Positions 17,442 through 25,228 are shown, counted from the stretch's first letter. The stretch: DNA of 64,000 nt from Bradyrhizobium sp. 190 (GCF_023073415.1 NZ_JADPJL010000037.1:124001-188000); one strand, 5' to 3'. A program made the numbers and translations. Notes: generated from the sequence alone by a model not told the origin.

Positions 17442-17954
17442 CTACTCCACGGCCTTGATCTTGGGTTCTTCCTGCATCTCTTCCGGATGGAAGATCAGGC
17501 GATAGGTGCGGATCGCGATCAGCAGCACCGCAGCGCCATCGCCGGCCCAGGCAACGGCAAAGAATGGCCAGGTCGGCATGTGCAGGTCGAAGGTGAGAAC
17601 GTTGTCGTTGTAGGTGCCGCGCACCTTGTCGAACAGCGTCCAGGTCTGCACGGACACCACGAACAGCAGCACCAGCGTGGCGAACACGTCGATCATGCGC
17701 TTGTATTTCGGGCCGACATTGGCCCAGACCAGATCGACGGTGATGTGGCCGCCGCGATAGCTGGTGGCGGCAATGCCCCAGAAAATCAGAATCCCGAGCA
17801 GCATGCGACCGATATCGAACGAGTCCGGAATGTTGTAGCTGAGCGTGTTGCGCAGGATCACGGCCAGGAAAATGTTCAGCGCAACGATGCCGACAAAGGC
17901 GGCTGCGATCCATTCGATCGTGTCGATGAACCGGTCCATCCACGCGCGACTCAT
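17442..17954 (-). CDS. dctQ: TRAP transporter small permease (DctQ)
   Basis: Small membrane subunit, 170 residues with four hydrophobic helices (for example WIAAAFVGIVALNIFLAVIL, LVLLFVVSVQTWTLF, and WPFFAVAWAGDGAAVLLIAI). The sequence SYRGGHITVDLVW between helices is the usual DctQ signature region. It sits between P and M subunits, 77 bases after dctP and 3 bases before dctM. Confidence 0.93.
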   Translation of the reverse strand: MSRAWMDRFIDTIEWIAAAFVGIVALNIFLAVILRNTLSYNIPDSFDIGRMLLGILIFWGIAATSYRGGHITVDLVWANVGPKYKRMIDVFATLVLLFVVSVQTWTLFDKVRGTYNDNVLTFDLHMPTWPFFAVAWAGDGAAVLLIAIRTYRLIFHPEEMQEEPKIKAVE

Positions 17955-18031
17955 GGCGGCTCCGAGAGGCTGATTAATGGTAAGGAAAAGGCGCGGCGGA
18001 GGTCCCGCCGCGCCGGGGTTACGGGATCAGG

Positions 18032-19054
18032 CTACTCCGCGAGCGCATTGTGCTTCTTCAGCGCCGCGCGCAGCTCCGCCATTGCCGGATCGGGATCGAC
18101 GCCGTTCTTCTTGACGCCGTCGCCCCAGGTCTTGGTCAGTGGTTCGGAAGCCTTCTTCCACAGCGCGATCTGCTCGGGCGTGAGCTTGTAGACCTCGTGG
18201 CTGGTGTCCGCCTTGATCTTCGCGATGCCGGCATCTTCCATCTTGCCCCAGTACTCGCCGACGCGGCCGGAGGCTTCGGTGTTGCAATTGTTGTCGATCG
18301 CCTTCTTCTGCTTGTCGGACATCTGGTTGTACTTGTCCTTGTTGACGACGAAGGCGAAGGTCGTGACGTAGAGCGGCGCGTCCATGTCGTACTTCGTCAC
18401 CTTGTCGATGCCGAACAGAAGCAGCGAGCCCCAGGGGAAGGTGACCGCGTCGGCGACGCCGCGTTCGATGATGTCGCGCACTTCCGGCGCCGAGGATTGC
18501 ACATTGGTGCCGCCGAGCGACGTGACGAAGTTGGCCATGGTGGCGTGGGCGGGGCGGATCTTCATGCCCTTGACGTCGTCAGGCACCACGATCTTCTTGG
18601 TGCGCGAGTGGAACGACGACGGCGAATGGATGAAGGCGAGACAGAACTTGACGTCCTTCATCTCCTTGTCGGCGTATTTGCGGTACCATTCGTCCAGCGC
18701 CATCGAGCCGCCCTTGGCGTCCGACATCAGGAACGGCAGCTCGCCCGCGCCGATGATCGGGAAGCGGCCGGGCTGATAGCCGGGATTGACGTAGGTGACG
18801 TCGGCGATGCCGTCGCGCGCCATGTCGTAATGATCGAACGCCTTGCCGAGCTGCTGGGCCGGAAACACTTTTGACTTGATGGTTCCGCCGGAATCCTTCT
18901 CGACCGCGGCCGCCCAGTCTTCCAGTGACTTCTGCAGCGGATGCGAAGCCGGCACCCAGTGCGAAATCTTCAGGTCGATATTCTTCTCCTGCGCCACCGC
19001 AGGCGTCACGCTGGCGGCCAGCAGCAGCGCCAGAAATGTTTTCCTCATCGACAT
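18032..19054 (-). CDS. dctP: TRAP transporter substrate-binding protein (DctP)
   Basis: Periplasmic receptor of 340 residues. The start at 19054 (MSMRKTF) is preferred because AAGGGAGA lies 4-6 bases upstream; an ATG 15 bases earlier is in frame. A signal peptide of about 20 residues ends AVAQ. The DctP fold shows LKISHWVPASHPLQKSLEDWA, FPAQQLGK and the segment KIRPAHATMANFVTSLGG, whose Arg usually binds the ligand carboxylate. First gene of the P-Q-M-DUF3237 operon, divergent from pobA, so 4-hydroxybenzoate, hydroxycinnamate or related acids are the likely substrates. Confidence 0.93.
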   Translation of the reverse strand: MSMRKTFLALLLAASVTPAVAQEKNIDLKISHWVPASHPLQKSLEDWAAAVEKDSGGTIKSKVFPAQQLGKAFDHYDMARDGIADVTYVNPGYQPGRFPIIGAGELPFLMSDAKGGSMALDEWYRKYADKEMKDVKFCLAFIHSPSSFHSRTKKIVVPDDVKGMKIRPAHATMANFVTSLGGTNVQSSAPEVRDIIERGVADAVTFPWGSLLLFGIDKVTKYDMDAPLYVTTFAFVVNKDKYNQMSDKQKKAIDNNCNTEASGRVGEYWGKMEDAGIAKIKADTSHEVYKLTPEQIALWKKASEPLTKTWGDGVKKNGVDPDPAMAELRAALKKHNALAE

Positions 19055-19096
19055 TCTCTCCCTTGGCACGTGGACTCTTTTCGATGCCCGATGTTG

Positions 19097-19116
19097 TTAG
19101 TTAACATGTTATCTAA
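19097..19116 (-). promoter_or_regulatory. Operator-like palindrome before the TRAP operon
   Basis: TTAGTTAACATGTTATCTAA matches its own reverse complement at 18 of 20 bases and lies 43 bases upstream of dctP in an AT-rich patch. Its sequence differs from the 15-bp palindrome at pobA, so a second regulator is possible. Confidence 0.6.
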
Positions 19117-19234
19117 GTCGCCGGTGTTTTCAAGACAGACATTCGGCCGCGGCGCCTGCTCTCCCCTGTTTGCTATGGGTGCACTGCCGCGAAGTGCACC
19201 GCATTGTTTTGCGCCAATGTCCTTTGCCAAAACC

Positions 19235-19249
19235 GTTATATGATATAAC
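19235..19249 (+). promoter_or_regulatory. Operator-like palindrome before pobA
   Basis: GTTATATGATATAAC has perfect 7-bp arms around one base, 67 bases upstream of the pobA start. A TTGCCA at 19224-19229 could be part of a -35 box, which would place the site over the promoter. Same motif as at 15437-15451. Confidence 0.75.
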
Positions 19250-19315
19250 TACCACTGCAAGTCCGGGGACCGCTACCCGCGGACCCCTAACCTATAATAC
19301 CGGGAGGAGCGGGTA

Positions 19316-20485
19316 TTGAGGACAAAAGTAGCAATCATAGGTGCAGGTCCGGCAGGATTGTTGCTTGGGCAACTATTACACCTTTACGGCATCGATAACA
19401 TCATTATCGAGCGCCAGACGCCGGAATATGTGCTCGGCCGTATCCGCGCCGGTCTGCTTGAAGAAGGCACCGTGGCGCTGCTCGACGAGGTCGGCGCCGG
19501 CACCCGCGCCCATCACGAGGGGCTGGTCCACCATGGCGTGGAGCTCGCGTTCGGCGGCGCGCGGCATCGTATCGACATGTACGGCGCCACCGGCAAGACC
19601 GTCATGATCTACGGCCAGACCGAGGTGACGCTCGACCTGATGAACGCCCGCAAGGCGGCCGGCCTCACCACGGTCTACCAGGCCGCCGACGTCAAACCGC
19701 ATGATTTCGATACCGACCGTCCGCGCGTCACCTATGTCAAGGACGGCCTCGGCCACGAGATCGAATGCGACTTCATCGCCGGCTGCGACGGTTTTCATGG
19801 CATCAGCCGCGCCAGCGTAAAACCGTCGGCGATCCAGACATATGAGCGGATCTATCCGTTCGGCTGGCTCGGAATCCTCTCTGAAACCCCGCCGGTCAGC
19901 CCCGAGCTGATCTATTCCAACCACGCGCGCGGATTTGCGCTCTGCACCATGCGCTCGACCCGGCGCAGCCGTTACTATGTGCAGTGCCCGCTCGACGACG
20001 ATATCGCGCAATGGCCGGATGAACGCTTCTGGGACGAGTTGAAGCGTCGGATCGACCAGAAGGCGGCCGACGAACTCGTCACCGGCCCCTCGATCGAAAA
20101 GAGCATCGCGCCACTGCGCAGCTTCGTCGCCGAGCCGATGCGATTCGGCCGGATGTTTTTGGCCGGCGACGCCTCCCACATCGTGCCACCGACGGGCGCA
20201 AAGGGTCTCAACCTCGCCGCCAGCGACGTGCATTATCTCTCCCAGGCGTTTCGCGAGTATTACGACGAAAAATCCTCCGCCGGCATCGACGGCTATTCGG
20301 CAAAAGCGCTGGCGCGGGTCTGGAAGGCGGTGCGCTTTTCCTGGTGGATGACCTCGATGCTGCACAAATTCCCCGACGAGGGCGAATTCGGCGCGCGCAT
20401 TCAGCTTGCCGAGCTGGATTATCTGGTCAGTTCGAAGGCGGCTTCGGCTTCGCTCTCGGAGAATTATGTGGGATTGCCGTTTTGA
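19316..20485 (+). CDS. pobA: 4-hydroxybenzoate 3-monooxygenase
   Basis: FAD enzyme that hydroxylates 4-hydroxybenzoate to protocatechuate using NAD(P)H and oxygen. The 389 residues match PobA in length and motifs: GAGPAGLLLGQLL at the N-terminus (dinucleotide binding), IRAGLLEEGTVALLDEVG, CDGFHGISR, and AGDASHIVPPTGAKGLNLAASDVHYL. The start codon is TTG, preceded by GGAGGAGC at the right distance. It is divergent from the TRAP operon and shares an operator with the hydroxycinnamate operon. Ring-cleavage (pca) genes are not in the window. Confidence 0.95.
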   Translation: MRTKVAIIGAGPAGLLLGQLLHLYGIDNIIIERQTPEYVLGRIRAGLLEEGTVALLDEVGAGTRAHHEGLVHHGVELAFGGARHRIDMYGATGKTVMIYGQTEVTLDLMNARKAAGLTTVYQAADVKPHDFDTDRPRVTYVKDGLGHEIECDFIAGCDGFHGISRASVKPSAIQTYERIYPFGWLGILSETPPVSPELIYSNHARGFALCTMRSTRRSRYYVQCPLDDDIAQWPDERFWDELKRRIDQKAADELVTGPSIEKSIAPLRSFVAEPMRFGRMFLAGDASHIVPPTGAKGLNLAASDVHYLSQAFREYYDEKSSAGIDGYSAKALARVWKAVRFSWWMTSMLHKFPDEGEFGARIQLAELDYLVSSKAASASLSENYVGLPF

Positions 20486-20489
20486 ACTT

Positions 20490-20631
20490 GTAGGGTGGGC
20501 AAAGCCGTAGGGTGGGCAAAGGAGCGTTAGCGACGTGCCCACCATCCATCCGCATCAGCAGTAAGAATGGTGGGCACGCTTCCGCCTTCGCTCTTCGAGC
20601 TACGGCGGACAAGTCGCTTTGCCCACCCTAC
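20490..20631. repeat. Dispersed palindromic repeat (GTAGGGTGGGCAAAG family), copy 2
   Basis: Intact copy ending CTTTGCCCACCCTAC. Its left end is duplicated: GTAGGGTGGGCAAAG occurs at 20490-20504 and again at 20507-20521. Inner arms GTGCCCACCAT and ATGGTGGGCAC are present as in copy 1 (8684-8772). It lies just after the pobA stop and could act as terminator. Confidence 0.85.
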
Positions 20632-20767
20632 GAAGCACTGCTCGCTTGGCGATACGATCATTCCATTTCAAACACCCATGCGAATCCCGTTTAAAACTTT
20701 GTAGGCGGTGACTTCGCAAGCCACGTACGTTCAATGACGAGAAACATCGTCAGCACGTGAGCCACAC

Positions 20768-21193
20768 ATGACAGTCACCGCCATCCCCGAAGGCTTTGAG
20801 CGCCACACCCGCAAGAGCCCGCTGACCGACCCATGGGAGCCGCTTTATTCAAAGCGGACCGACAAAGCCGTCATCCTCGGGCTACGCCTCGCAAAACCGC
20901 ACACCAACGGCCGCGGCCTGATTCATGGCGGGCTGATTGCAGCGCTTGCCGACAACGCCATGGGCCATAGCTGCGGCCATGTGATGGGCGGGGTGTCCTC
21001 GCTGGTGACGATCGGGCTCGCAGTCGATTTCGTCGGCACCGCCGAAGTCGGGCAATGGCTCGCGGTCGAGAGCGACGTCGTCAAAACCGGCAAGACGATC
21101 TGCTTCGCACAGAGCCTGATCAAGGCCGATGACGTCGTGATCGCGCGGGCGAACGCGACGTTTCGCGTGGTGCCGAAGAAGGAGCTCGTCTAG
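20768..21193 (+). CDS. PaaI-type hotdog thioesterase
   Basis: Acyl-CoA thioesterase-like protein of 141 residues. The hotdog signature GRGLIHGGLIAALADNAMGHSCG is in the first half, followed by beta-strands VDFVGTAEVGQWLAVESDVVKTGKTICFAQSLI. No CoA substrate can be read from it. It may belong with the upstream aromatic genes but is separated from pobA by a repeat of about 140 bases, and it converges on a LysR gene. Confidence 0.85.
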   Translation: MTVTAIPEGFERHTRKSPLTDPWEPLYSKRTDKAVILGLRLAKPHTNGRGLIHGGLIAALADNAMGHSCGHVMGGVSSLVTIGLAVDFVGTAEVGQWLAVESDVVKTGKTICFAQSLIKADDVVIARANATFRVVPKKELV

Positions 21194-21203
21194 CAACGCC
21201 GCC

Positions 21204-21256
21204 GTGTCCCGGACGCGGTGCAGCGCTTCTTCAGCGATGCACCGCGTCCGGGGCAC
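21204..21256. terminator. Palindromic repeat acting as possible two-way terminator
   Basis: Arms of 23 bases (21204-21226 and 21234-21256) that are near-perfect complements: GTGTCCCGGACGCGGTGCAG against its inverted form with GTGCATCGC. It fills the gap between two convergent genes. The sequence type is one I associate with dispersed Bradyrhizobium repeats. Confidence 0.7.
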
Positions 21257-21261
21257 GATGC

Positions 21262-22155
21262 CTAGCCGAAATGCCAGTCGGCGATCTCGGTCACGAGATC
21301 GATGAACGTGCGCACCTTCGCCGACAATAGCCGCGACGTCGGATAGACGATCTGGATCGGCATCGCCGGCTGTTCGAACGACGCCAATATGATCCTGAGC
21401 CGCCCCGCTTTGAGCGATTCAGCAGCCTGATAGGCCATCACCCGCGTCAACCCGCCGTCCGCTTCCGCATATTGGATCGCGGCATCGGAGCTGTTGGTGG
21501 CGAATCGCGGCGTGCTGGCGACGCGGATCTCGCGGCCATCCTCGACGAATCGCCAGTCGAGCGCCGCCGTCATCGCGCCAAACTGAATCGTGTCATGCGA
21601 AGGAATCTCCCGCGGCCGCCCCGGTTCGCCGCGCTTCCTGAGGTAGCCGGGCGAGGCCACCACGATCCGCCGCATCTCCCCGACATGGCGCGCCACGAGC
21701 GTCGAGTCGGGGAGATGGCCGATCCGGACCGCAAGATCGACGCCGTCCTCGACGAGGTTGATCATGCGGTCAGACAAACGGAGGTCGACGCCGACGTCGC
21801 CATAGCGCTTCAGATAGGCGGTCACGATTCCGCTGACATGCAGCCGGCCGAACCCGACCGGCGCCGAGATGACGAGCTGCCCTTCGGGGCGGGTGCGCTC
21901 GCCCTCGATGGCCCCCTCGGCCTCCCCGATATCGGCCAAAATCCGCCGCGCGCGCTCCAGGTAACGCGAGCCGGCGTCGGTCAGCATCACCTGCCGCGTG
22001 GTCCGTTGCAGCAGCCGCGCACCGAGACGCTCCTCCAGCGCCGCGATCAGCCGCGTGACAGCAGACGGCGACAGCCGGAGCTTCCGGGCCGCGGGGGCAA
22101 AGCCCTGCAGGTCGGCCACGGCGACAAAAGCGTGCATGGCATCGATCCGGTCCAT
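21262..22155 (-). CDS. LysR-family transcriptional regulator
   Basis: DNA-binding regulator of 297 residues. The N-terminal winged helix-turn-helix reads MDRIDAMHAFVAVADLQGFAPAARKLRLSPSAVTRLIAALEERLGARLLQRTTR, followed by a periplasmic-binding-like effector domain (GQLVISAPVGFGRLHVSGIV ...). The subgroup looks like the common MDR-type regulators with MDR.. at the start. The ATG at 22155 fits the family better than the frame's upstream start at 22197. It is divergent from the PNPOx-like gene at 22274, its probable target, with a palindrome between them. Confidence 0.93.
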   Translation of the reverse strand: MDRIDAMHAFVAVADLQGFAPAARKLRLSPSAVTRLIAALEERLGARLLQRTTRQVMLTDAGSRYLERARRILADIGEAEGAIEGERTRPEGQLVISAPVGFGRLHVSGIVTAYLKRYGDVGVDLRLSDRMINLVEDGVDLAVRIGHLPDSTLVARHVGEMRRIVVASPGYLRKRGEPGRPREIPSHDTIQFGAMTAALDWRFVEDGREIRVASTPRFATNSSDAAIQYAEADGGLTRVMAYQAAESLKAGRLRIILASFEQPAMPIQIVYPTSRLLSAKVRTFIDLVTEIADWHFG

Positions 22156-22161
22156 CCAACC

Positions 22162-22178
22162 ATTGCATATCCTGCAAT
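22162..22178 (-). promoter_or_regulatory. LysR-type operator palindrome
   Basis: ATTGCA-TATCC-TGCAAT, perfect 6-bp arms, 6 bases upstream of the lysR-type gene and about 95 bases before the divergent gene. The T-N-A dyad form fits a LysR binding site. Confidence 0.65.
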
Positions 22179-22273
22179 AGTGAAGTGTCAATTCCAAAGA
22201 TTGTTTTAGTTATGGGAACGCCCATCTTGAAGCGAAGGACGACCGTTTTGCGCCCCATCACGGGAGGGCTTAG

Positions 22274-22894
22274 ATGGCTGACGTTGATACCTATTCCAGC
22301 GACGTCGCCTTCACCCCGGCGGTGAAGACGATCCAGGCCCGCAAGGGCTCGCGCGAGGCTTATGCAAATGTCGAGGAGCGCGGCGGCTGGCGCACCGAGA
22401 TCGACGAGAATCTCGCCGGCTTCCTCGCCGAGACCAACAGCTTCTATCTCGCGACCGCATCAGCGGACGGCCAGCCCTATATCCAGCACCGCGGCGGGCC
22501 GAAAGGCTTCATCAAGATTCTCGACAAGAACACGATCGCGTTTGCGGACTACAGCGGCAACCGGCAGTACATCACGCAAGGCAATCTGTCGGAGAATCCA
22601 AGAGCGCATATCTTCGTGATGGACTATGCGCATCGCCGCCGCGTGAAGATCTGGGGCGAGGCGCGCGTGGTGGAAGACGATCCGACGCTGACGAAATCGC
22701 TGATGCCACAAGGCTACAAGGCGCGCCCAGAGCAGGTCATTCTGTTTCGGATTTCGGCGTGGGACACCAACTGCCCGCAGCATATCCCGCAGAAGTTCGA
22801 CGCCGCTGACGTCGCGCAGGCGCTTGCCTTGCGCGACGCCCGCATCGCCGAACTCGAGGAGGAGCTGGCTGCCTTGAAGGGCCAGCCCGCATAA
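22274..22894 (+). CDS. Pyridoxamine 5'-phosphate oxidase family (FMN-binding split-barrel) protein
   Basis: A 206-residue protein of the PNPOx-like split-barrel class. Segments such as FLAETNSFYLATASADGQPYIQHRGGPKGFIKILDKNTIAFADYSGNRQYITQGNL and MDYAHRRRVKIWGEARVVEDD are typical of FMN/F420-type members annotated as general stress or flavin proteins. The C-terminal end holds a short acidic coiled stretch. Not the vitamin B6 enzyme PdxH itself. Divergent from a LysR gene that probably controls it. Confidence 0.88.
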   Translation: MADVDTYSSDVAFTPAVKTIQARKGSREAYANVEERGGWRTEIDENLAGFLAETNSFYLATASADGQPYIQHRGGPKGFIKILDKNTIAFADYSGNRQYITQGNLSENPRAHIFVMDYAHRRRVKIWGEARVVEDDPTLTKSLMPQGYKARPEQVILFRISAWDTNCPQHIPQKFDAADVAQALALRDARIAELEEELAALKGQPA

Positions 22895-23626
22895 TCACGC
22901 AGCTTGTTGCTGCACCGGCGCCCAGGCGAATTCCGGATAATACAGCAGCATCATCCGGTCGACATAGGCGGTGAGATTGGCGAATTGCTCCGTCCGCTGC
23001 CGCAGTTCCGATTCGAAGAACGGCGTCAAAATTCCGGCGAGCGCGCCGAAGGCGGTGGCGTCCATGCCGCATGGCGTTTCGCCCATCAGAAACGGCTTGT
23101 CGCCAAGCTGCACCGACAACGCAAACAACGAACGCACGGCGAGATCGACATCCTCGTCGGGGCCGTGGCGGCCGAGGCCGCTAAGCAGGTAATTCTCGGC
23201 AACGCGGAACTGCGCATCTTCGCGCATCTTTTCGCGCAGATGCAGCGGCGCGCTGTCGAAGAAATGCGCAGGGCCCTTGGCAAAATTATCGCCATCGACC
23301 CAGCGTGCGCCGACCAGCGCCCAATAGACATGGTGCTCAATCATCCGCTCGAAGGCCCAGGCCTGCGCACGCGCCTGCAGGCTGAGCGGCGCGTCGAAGT
23401 CGAAACCGTATTTCGCTTCCAGATGCGCACGAATGAACGTCGAATCGGCGATCGTCTCGGCGTCATCGACGATGTAGGGCAACTGTCCCTTCGGCGAGGC
23501 CGGCGGCTTGGCCTTCTCCTTGCGATAGGCAAGACCGACCATCTTCAGCTGGACCTCGGTTTTGGTCACAAAGGGGCTGATCTCCGGCAGGCCGAAACCG
23601 GCGCCGAAGCCATAAAGGGTAATCAT
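22895..23626 (-). CDS. Glutathione S-transferase family protein
   Basis: A 243-residue GST with a thioredoxin-like N-terminal domain (ITLYGFGAGFGLPEISPFVTKTEVQLKMVGL, then KGQLPYIVDD and the ADSTFIRAHLE helix) and an all-helical C-terminal domain (ETPCGMDATAFGALAGIL). The pattern resembles the metaxin/failed-axon-like GST branch rather than classical detoxifying GSTs. A TGTCAGCA-containing palindrome lies 45-69 bases upstream, the same as beside the WYL regulator at 24041, which suggests that regulator controls it. Confidence 0.85.
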   Translation of the reverse strand: MITLYGFGAGFGLPEISPFVTKTEVQLKMVGLAYRKEKAKPPASPKGQLPYIVDDAETIADSTFIRAHLEAKYGFDFDAPLSLQARAQAWAFERMIEHHVYWALVGARWVDGDNFAKGPAHFFDSAPLHLREKMREDAQFRVAENYLLSGLGRHGPDEDVDLAVRSLFALSVQLGDKPFLMGETPCGMDATAFGALAGILTPFFESELRQRTEQFANLTAYVDRMMLLYYPEFAWAPVQQQAA

Positions 23627-23670
23627 GCTGGTCTCCCGATCTCCAAAAACGTGCCCCGAGGCTAGCGCCC

Positions 23671-23695
23671 CCCTGCTGCCACCATGGTGTCAGCA
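23671..23695 (-). promoter_or_regulatory. Operator-like palindrome upstream of the GST gene
   Basis: The 25 bases are identical at 23 positions to 23983-24007. Core TGCTGCCA-CCATGG-TGTCAGCA, an imperfect dyad, in the upstream region of the GST gene (start 23626). Confidence 0.6.
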
Positions 23696-23938
23696 GCAGC
23701 AATGCCGCCCGCCGCCCTCCTCGGACCGCGGCGTGCGGGCCTTGCGCACCCACGAGACAAGCTGCCCTTGCGCGAAGGCGCACATTGCGCTGAATGAATG
23801 CCACGCGAGTTCGACCATCGCCCAGCGCAGGTCGGTGGTGACGCACTGGATGGAAACCAGCTGTTCCAATGCAAATACCTGGGCATTTTCGAGAGGTCCG
23901 CGGCTTCCCCGGAAGCCGAATTCACTGAAAATCGTCAT
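23690..23938 (-). CDS. Small hypothetical protein
   Basis: 82 residues, not recognised. It starts MTIFSEFGFRGSRGPLENAQ and has a helical, partly hydrophobic middle (CVTTDLRWAMVELAWHSFSA). The ATG at 23938 has AAGGGAA about eight bases upstream, which supports translation. It is divergent from the WYL regulator, and its end overlaps the palindrome before the GST gene, so the last residues (Gly/His/Cys-rich) may be of little importance. It may be a short partner gene of the regulator. Confidence 0.5.
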   Translation of the reverse strand: MTIFSEFGFRGSRGPLENAQVFALEQLVSIQCVTTDLRWAMVELAWHSFSAMCAFAQGQLVSWVRKARTPRSEEGGGRHCCC

Positions 23939-23982
23939 GGACAAATTCCCTTCACTTGAGGTGTTGTCCCGATATACCCACC

Positions 23983-24007
23983 CCCTGCTGCCAACATGCT
24001 GTCAGCA
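23983..24007 (+). promoter_or_regulatory. Operator-like palindrome between small gene and WYL regulator
   Basis: Core TGCTGCCA-ACATGC-TGTCAGCA, second copy of the element at 23671-23695. It lies 34 bases before the WYL regulator start and 45 bases before the divergent small gene. Confidence 0.65.
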
Positions 24008-24040
24008 TCGGGCAGGTGCTTCTAGAAAAGAGAACGAGCC

Positions 24041-24739
24041 ATGCGACGGGCCGACCGGCTGTTCCAGATCATTCAGGTGCTTCGGCGCACCCGGAAGCCC
24101 ATGACGGCGGACGCGATTGCGGCCGAACTGGAAACCTCCAAGCGGACCATCTACCGCGACATCACGACCCTGATCGAACAGCGGGTGCCGATCCGCGGCG
24201 AAGCCGGCGTGGGCTACATCCTGGAAAAGGGATTCGACCTGCCGCCGTTGATGCTCACGCCTGATGAAATCGAGGCCTGCGTGCTTGGCGCGCAATGGGT
24301 GGTCGGCCACGCCGATCCCGCGCTGGCGCGCGCCGCGCAGGACCTGATGGCCAAGGTCGCCGAAACCGTGCCCGAGCGCCTGCGGCCATTCGTGCTGGAG
24401 CCCGCCAGCCGCGCCCGGCGGGCATGGAACCGGGAGCCCGACCGCATCGACATGGTGCGGACACGGACACAGATCCACGAGGGTAAAAAGATCACGCTGA
24501 ACTATCGCGACGAGCACGGCCGCGACAGCCAGCGCACCATCTGGCCGATCGCGGTCGGCTATCACGAGGCGGTGCGCATCCTGGCAGCGTGGTGCGAACT
24601 GCGGAAGGATTTCCGCAGTTTCCGCACCGACCGCGTCGTCGACGCAGTCTACCTCGACGAAAAATATCCAGAGCGGCGCGGCCTGTTGCGGGCAAAATGG
24701 CGGCGGAGCCTGGTCTGGGAGGCGCCCAAGGATACCTAA
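24041..24739 (+). CDS. YafY-type regulator: HTH plus WYL domain
   Basis: 232-residue transcription regulator. The N-terminal DeoR-type helix-turn-helix (MRRADRLFQIIQVLRRTRKPMTADAIAAELETSKRTIYRDITTLIEQRVPIRGEAGVGY) is followed by a WYL domain (ITLNYRDEHGRDSQRTIWPIAVGYHEAVRILAAWCELRKDFRSFRTDRV). WYL domains commonly sense nucleic acid or small ligands. The gene has the same palindrome in front of it as the GST gene, so autoregulation together with GST control is likely. Confidence 0.9.
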   Translation: MRRADRLFQIIQVLRRTRKPMTADAIAAELETSKRTIYRDITTLIEQRVPIRGEAGVGYILEKGFDLPPLMLTPDEIEACVLGAQWVVGHADPALARAAQDLMAKVAETVPERLRPFVLEPASRARRAWNREPDRIDMVRTRTQIHEGKKITLNYRDEHGRDSQRTIWPIAVGYHEAVRILAAWCELRKDFRSFRTDRVVDAVYLDEKYPERRGLLRAKWRRSLVWEAPKDT

Positions 24740-24798
24740 ACAAAGATACCTGACGCCGGTCGCTGGCTGTTGCCGTCGTTTGGGGCTAAACGCGGGGC

Positions 24799-25146
24799 AT
24801 GCATCGAATCGCCGCCGACAATGAAAGCCCCTGCCAGGCCTGCGGCGCCTGCTGCAGCTACTCGCAGAACTGGCCGCGATTCACCACCGAGGACGATGCG
24901 GCGCTCGACCTGATCCCGGAAAATTTCGTCAACGCGCGACTGTCGGGCATGCGCTGCGACGGCGACCGCTGTTCGGCGCTGTCAGGCAAGGTCGGCGAGG
25001 CGACGTCGTGCCTGATCTACGCGATGCGGCCCGAAGTATGCCGCACCTGCATGCCCGGCGATGTCGAATGCGCGATGGCGCGAAAGCGGCACGGATTGCC
25101 GGTGCTTCCCGTCGTTCCTGCGAACGCAGGAACCCATACCGCGTGA
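24799..25146 (+). CDS. YkgJ-type cysteine-cluster protein
   Basis: 115 residues with a cysteine pattern suited to a metal or Fe-S centre: CQACGACCSYSQNW near the start, then a Cys-containing stretch MRCDGDRCSAL and CRTCMPGDVEC near the C-terminus, as in the YkgJ/CxxCxxCC family. Function is unknown. The last dozen residues (VVPANAGTHTA) come from a dispersed DNA repeat that overlaps the 3' end, so the gene's original end has been replaced by repeat sequence. Confidence 0.8.
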   Translation: MHRIAADNESPCQACGACCSYSQNWPRFTTEDDAALDLIPENFVNARLSGMRCDGDRCSALSGKVGEATSCLIYAMRPEVCRTCMPGDVECAMARKRHGLPVLPVVPANAGTHTA

Positions 25147-25228
25147 TCTATCGATAAGGCAGAGTAGCCGACACCTTCTGTCGCAGCGACGGCCGGTGGC
25201 TATGGGTCCCTGCGTTCGCAGGGACGAC
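25111..25228. repeat. Dispersed palindromic repeat (GTCGTTCCTGCGAACGCAGG family), copy 1
   Basis: Arms of 28 bases at 25111-25138 and 25201-25228, imperfect complements of each other (GTCGTTCCTGCGAACGCAGG... and ...CCTGCGTTCGCAGGGACGAC). Each arm is also a small palindrome (CTGCGAACGCAG). The left arm encodes the C-terminus of the YkgJ-type protein. Another copy lies at 63101-63242. Confidence 0.88.

Noticed and set aside
19293..19298. TATAAT just before pobA as its -10 box.
   Set aside because: It would place the transcript start inside the ribosome site, 10 bases from the start codon. The upstream AT-rich region with the palindrome is more likely.
25111..25228. Repeat arms as a CRISPR array.
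   Set aside because: Only two inverted arms, no direct repeats with regular spacers and no cas genes.
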